Assembly: GCA_965203435.1 (NCBI GenBank)
Contig: CBDBCU010000001.1
Coordinates: 186,001 to 250,000, forward strand
Length of the DNA: 64,000 nt
From: CBDBCU01 sp965203435
Lineage (GTDB): Bacteria; Chloroflexota; Dehalococcoidia; Lucifugimonadales; UBA3495
Direction: 5' to 3'
In this document: positions 61,718-64,000 of the stretch, one piece after another
How the letters are laid out: every line of letters starts with the position of its first letter
Numbering within the stretch: position 1 is the first letter of the stretch
Notes under the pieces: model-generated
Seen by the model: the letters and a program-made list of their open reading frames with translations, nothing else
Databases searched by the model: none
What the model was told of the DNA's origin: nothing
Made by a program: the position numbers and the translations under genes

Positions 61718-62368
61718 CTAATCGTCCTGACGAAACCGGGCGGGCAGAAGTTCCCCGGCGGCCCGCAGATAGTCCCGCAATTCCCGGCGGCCGCGGCTGA
61801 GCCGGGACTTGACCGTGCCTAAAGAGCAGTGGAGGGCGGCGGCCGTTTCCTCGTAACTGAAACCCTGGACATCGACCAGCAGCACGGCCAGCCGCCGCTC
61901 CGGAGGCAGGGCGGCCAATCCCGCCGCGATAGTCTGGCGCAATTCCCGGCGCTCGGCATATTCCTCCGGGCTTTCCGTCGTGGCCGGCAAATCGGCCGCG
62001 GCGAAAGTCGGATGATCCGGATCGGCGCTGCCGGCGGGCCGGGGGTCTAAAGGGACCGTGGGACGGGCGCGGCGGGCGCGCAGGGTATCCCGGCAGGCAT
62101 TGGCGACAATCCGCATTATCCAAGCCGGCAGGTTGTCGCCGCGGAACTGCTGAAAGGCGCGATAGCCGGACACAAAGCTGTCCTGCACCACATCCTCAGC
62201 CAACGCCCCGTCGTTCAGCATCCGCCGGGCCAGGTTATAGGCTGGGGACTGGAAATGCTCAATGATGCAGTTGAAACAGTAGGCCGCGCCGGCCCGGTCT
62301 AGCGCCGGCAAAGGGATATGGCCGGCGCAATCCGGATTGCCGGGAGCAAAGGGATTGGCCGACGCCAT
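61718..62368 (-). CDS. ECF sigma factor
   Basis: 216 residues. Region 2 (YNLARRMLNDGALAEDVVQDSFVSGYRAFQQFRGD) and region 4 (LPPERRLAVLLVDVQGFSYEETAAALHCSLGTVKSRLSRGRRELRDYL) are intact. Likely controlled by the following anti-sigma gene. Confidence 0.92.
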   Translation of the reverse strand: MASANPFAPGNPDCAGHIPLPALDRAGAAYCFNCIIEHFQSPAYNLARRMLNDGALAEDVVQDSFVSGYRAFQQFRGDNLPAWIMRIVANACRDTLRARRARPTVPLDPRPAGSADPDHPTFAAADLPATTESPEEYAERRELRQTIAAGLAALPPERRLAVLLVDVQGFSYEETAAALHCSLGTVKSRLSRGRRELRDYLRAAGELLPARFRQDD

Positions 62369-62399
62369 CAGCCGCCGCTTTCCGGCCGGGCCCGGCGGC

Positions 62400-62520
62400 G
62401 GGAGGGACTAACCATCATTCCGCTCATCCTGAACTTGTTGAAGGACCCGGTCCCGGCGGCGGGAGGGGCTACCATTATTCCGCTCATCCTGAACTTGTTG
62501 AAGGACCCGGTCCCGGCGGC
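62400..62520. repeat. Two tandem 60-base units each with half of Family A
   Basis: Units 62400-62460 and 62461-62520 differ at few positions. Each has CGCTCATCCTGAACTTG...GAAGGACCCGG, which lacks the closing GGATG. Confidence 0.88.
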
Positions 62521-62528
62521 GGTACAGG

Positions 62529-63758
62529 CTAACCCTGAAAGGATACCCGGCCATCCAGCAGGCCCCGGGCCATAACGAACTTGTGAATTTCGGAAGTGCC
62601 GCCGCCGATGCGGGCGTGGCGCAGCAGGTGATACCAATGGGGAATGGGCATATCCAGGGTTTCGCCCATCCCGCCAAAGACCTGCATAATTTTGTCGATG
62701 CTGCGGCAGCCCCACTCGCCGGCGCAGTATTTAATCATCGAGGCTTCCACCCGCACATCCTCGCCCTGGTCGGCCCGGGCCGCCGTTTCCCGAGTAACCG
62801 CCCGCAGGTTCATGATGTCAATATAGACATCGGTCAGCATCCATTGGATGGCCTGGCGGTCGCTGATGGGGCGGCCATAAGTAACCCGCTGCTTGGCCCA
62901 GGCAATAGCCATTTCCAGGGCGCGGCTGAGGATACCCAAGGCCATCGAACCCCGCAGCAGGCGGTCGTGATGCACCAGCCACTGCTGGCCCAGGGTAAAA
63001 CCCCGGCCCACTTCGCCCAGCACCTGGGTTTGCGGCACCCGCACTGCATCCAGATGCACCATATACTGCTGGGCGCGGGTAGGCACAATCCAGACCCGGA
63101 TGGGTTCAAAGCTGAGGCCGGGGGTAGGATTGTCGATGATGAACATAGTGATGCCGCCGCGCTGCCGCTTTTCCGGGTCGGTAACGGCCTGCACCAGCAG
63201 AAAGTCGGCGGTGGCGGCCCCGGAAATGAACATCTTGGTGCCGCTGATGACCCAATCATCCCCATCCCGGACGGCCCGGGTCTGCATCATTCCGCCGGGG
63301 TCGGAACCGGCTTGCGGCTCGGTCTGGCCGAAAGCGTAGTTGAGGTTGCCCTGGATGGAGGGGTAAAGGTATTTCTGTTCCTGCTCCGGAGTGCAGGAGC
63401 CAATCATCATCATTGGCACCGGAGAAGTGGGCAACTGGACGATGCTTTTGTGGATTTCCTCGTCCAGCACCACATGGCCCAGAGCGCCCATCCCACCGCC
63501 GCCATATTCCTCCGGGACAAAGGAGGTGAAAATGCCGGTCTCCTTGGAAACCTGGTTCAGCCGCCCCCACTTTTCCGGAGACAGGGTGCCGACCACGCCC
63601 ATAACCGTCTCGGCGATCCCCTTGGGGCCGCCGTCATCCACTCCCTCCTGAGGGGGATTAGCCAGATACTCGGCTTCCAAGGGGATGCATTCATCCCGCA
63701 CAATCTGGCGGATCATATTTTTCAGGCCGTCGATTTCCGGGGAAAGCCCTGGCTGCAT
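62529..63758 (-). CDS. Acyl-CoA dehydrogenase
   Basis: 409 residues from MQPGLSPEIDGLK. FGQTEPQAGSDP, VISGTKMFISGAATADFLLVQAV, YMVHLDAVRVPQTQVLGEVGRGF and the C-terminal helical bundle with VFGGMGETLDMPIPHWYHLLRHARIGGGTSEIHKFVMAR are typical. The flavoenzyme oxidises acyl-CoA. Catalytic Glu cannot be placed with confidence. Substrate length unknown. Confidence 0.93.
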   Translation of the reverse strand: MQPGLSPEIDGLKNMIRQIVRDECIPLEAEYLANPPQEGVDDGGPKGIAETVMGVVGTLSPEKWGRLNQVSKETGIFTSFVPEEYGGGGMGALGHVVLDEEIHKSIVQLPTSPVPMMMIGSCTPEQEQKYLYPSIQGNLNYAFGQTEPQAGSDPGGMMQTRAVRDGDDWVISGTKMFISGAATADFLLVQAVTDPEKRQRGGITMFIIDNPTPGLSFEPIRVWIVPTRAQQYMVHLDAVRVPQTQVLGEVGRGFTLGQQWLVHHDRLLRGSMALGILSRALEMAIAWAKQRVTYGRPISDRQAIQWMLTDVYIDIMNLRAVTRETAARADQGEDVRVEASMIKYCAGEWGCRSIDKIMQVFGGMGETLDMPIPHWYHLLRHARIGGGTSEIHKFVMARGLLDGRVSFQG

Positions 63759-63843
63759 CAAACTACTCCCAAGCAAGGTTAGCCGGATAAATCCGGGGCG
63801 GCGCAAAGGTACAGGTTAAGCCGCCGCCGGCGCTATTCGGTTG

Positions 63844-63891
63844 CCGGGTATCATCCGCTCATCCTGAACTTGTTGAAGGATGAATGCCCGG
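63844..63891. repeat. Family A repeat with short flanking arms
   Basis: CCGGGTAT and ATGCCCGG (one mismatch) enclose the core at 63856-63883. Confidence 0.8.
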
Positions 63892-63914
63892 TAAATAGAA
63901 CGGATCCCCGCCGG

Positions 63915-64000
63915 CTAATGAAGGGGACAGACATAGGTAAAGGCGGTGTAAAGGGCATTTTCCGACCCCTCAGCCGCCGCACCATCCGCCGCTTGGACTT
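63915..64000 (-). CDS. 3' end of a gene running out of the window
   Basis: The minus strand reads an open frame from the edge and ends ALYTAFTYVCPLH and TAG. The 27 visible residues do not identify it. Another frame is also open, so this is tentative. Confidence 0.35.
   Translation of the reverse strand, partial: VQAADGAAAEGSENALYTAFTYVCPLH

Noticed and set aside
62400..62520. Protein-coding short frames reading through the repeats (HPELVEG and VIPAQAGIQ type peptides)
   Set aside because: These peptides are translations of dispersed repeats, not genes.

Overview
The window is GC-rich bacterial chromosomal DNA, densely and mostly intelligently packed with genes on both strands. Several features hint at a Chloroflexota-like bacterium (SAR202/Dehalococcoidia style): many lipoproteins with Ala/Pro/Thr-rich linkers, tandem ACMSD-type amidohydrolases, SDR and acyl-CoA enzymes, a futalosine-type MqnA homologue, an AddAB recombination nuclease, a Dpp/Opp-type transporter and small DUF35-type Zn-ribbon proteins. 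This assignment is inference from gene content only; there is no rRNA or complete marker set here.

Layout. 0-1.5 kb: two dipeptide/oligopeptide ABC permeases (first one cut by the window edge). 1.7-6.5 kb: an exported M1-like peptidase, an MqnA-like protein, an OB-like small protein, a MetF-like reductase, a CMD protein, a fragment of a tRNA-Ser(CGA) gene and a small lipoprotein. 6.9-13.5 kb: addB-addA. 13.5-22.4 kb: SDR/DUF35 pair, panE-lipoprotein-tyrosine phosphatase operon, sugar isomerase, alpha/beta hydrolase, NHL propeller, small unknowns and an HNH remnant. 22.4-28.9 kb: aldolase/dehydrogenase fusion and two amidohydrolases divergent from the dppDF ATPases. 29-34.4 kb: a duplicated-domain unknown protein, then a zinc-uptake locus (permease, a remarkable substrate-binding protein, a Fur/Zur repressor) with three matching palindromic operators. 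34.6-41.3 kb: amidase with GatC-like partner, PH-like membrane protein, tsaD, orphan DNA methyltransferase, SGNH-type protein. 41.6-51.6 kb: corC-like, phosphatase, tilS, YyaL-type thioredoxin protein, two HicB-like genes, thrS, plsY and prfB with a programmed frameshift. 51.7-64 kb: exported unknown, ribD-ribE-ribBA, an inserted two-gene cassette, accessory genes, dcd, a SIMPL lipoprotein, a sigma/anti-sigma pair and an acyl-CoA dehydrogenase.

The most striking object is the 795-residue zinc-binding lipoprotein at 31357-33744. A zinc substrate-binding protein of the AztC/ZnuA type is split at its usual histidine-rich loop, and a roughly 380-residue AztD-like beta-propeller (a zinc metallochaperone in other bacteria) is inserted there, bounded on each side by His/Asp-rich stretches. 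The chaperone and its client therefore appear to be one polypeptide. The Fur-family gene beside it and the repeated TGATAC-N3-GTATCA palindromes suggest zinc-dependent repression of the whole unit. No ABC ATPase for it is present here.

Two dispersed repeat families shape the intergenic DNA. Family A has a CATCCTGAAC...GAAGGATG core that usually sits in the loop of a larger hairpin whose arms are locus-specific but self-complementary, mostly at 3' ends of genes. Family B (ATTCCCGC...GCGGGAAT) occurs as inverted pairs resembling REPINs, one with compensatory arm changes. No transposase for either was seen.
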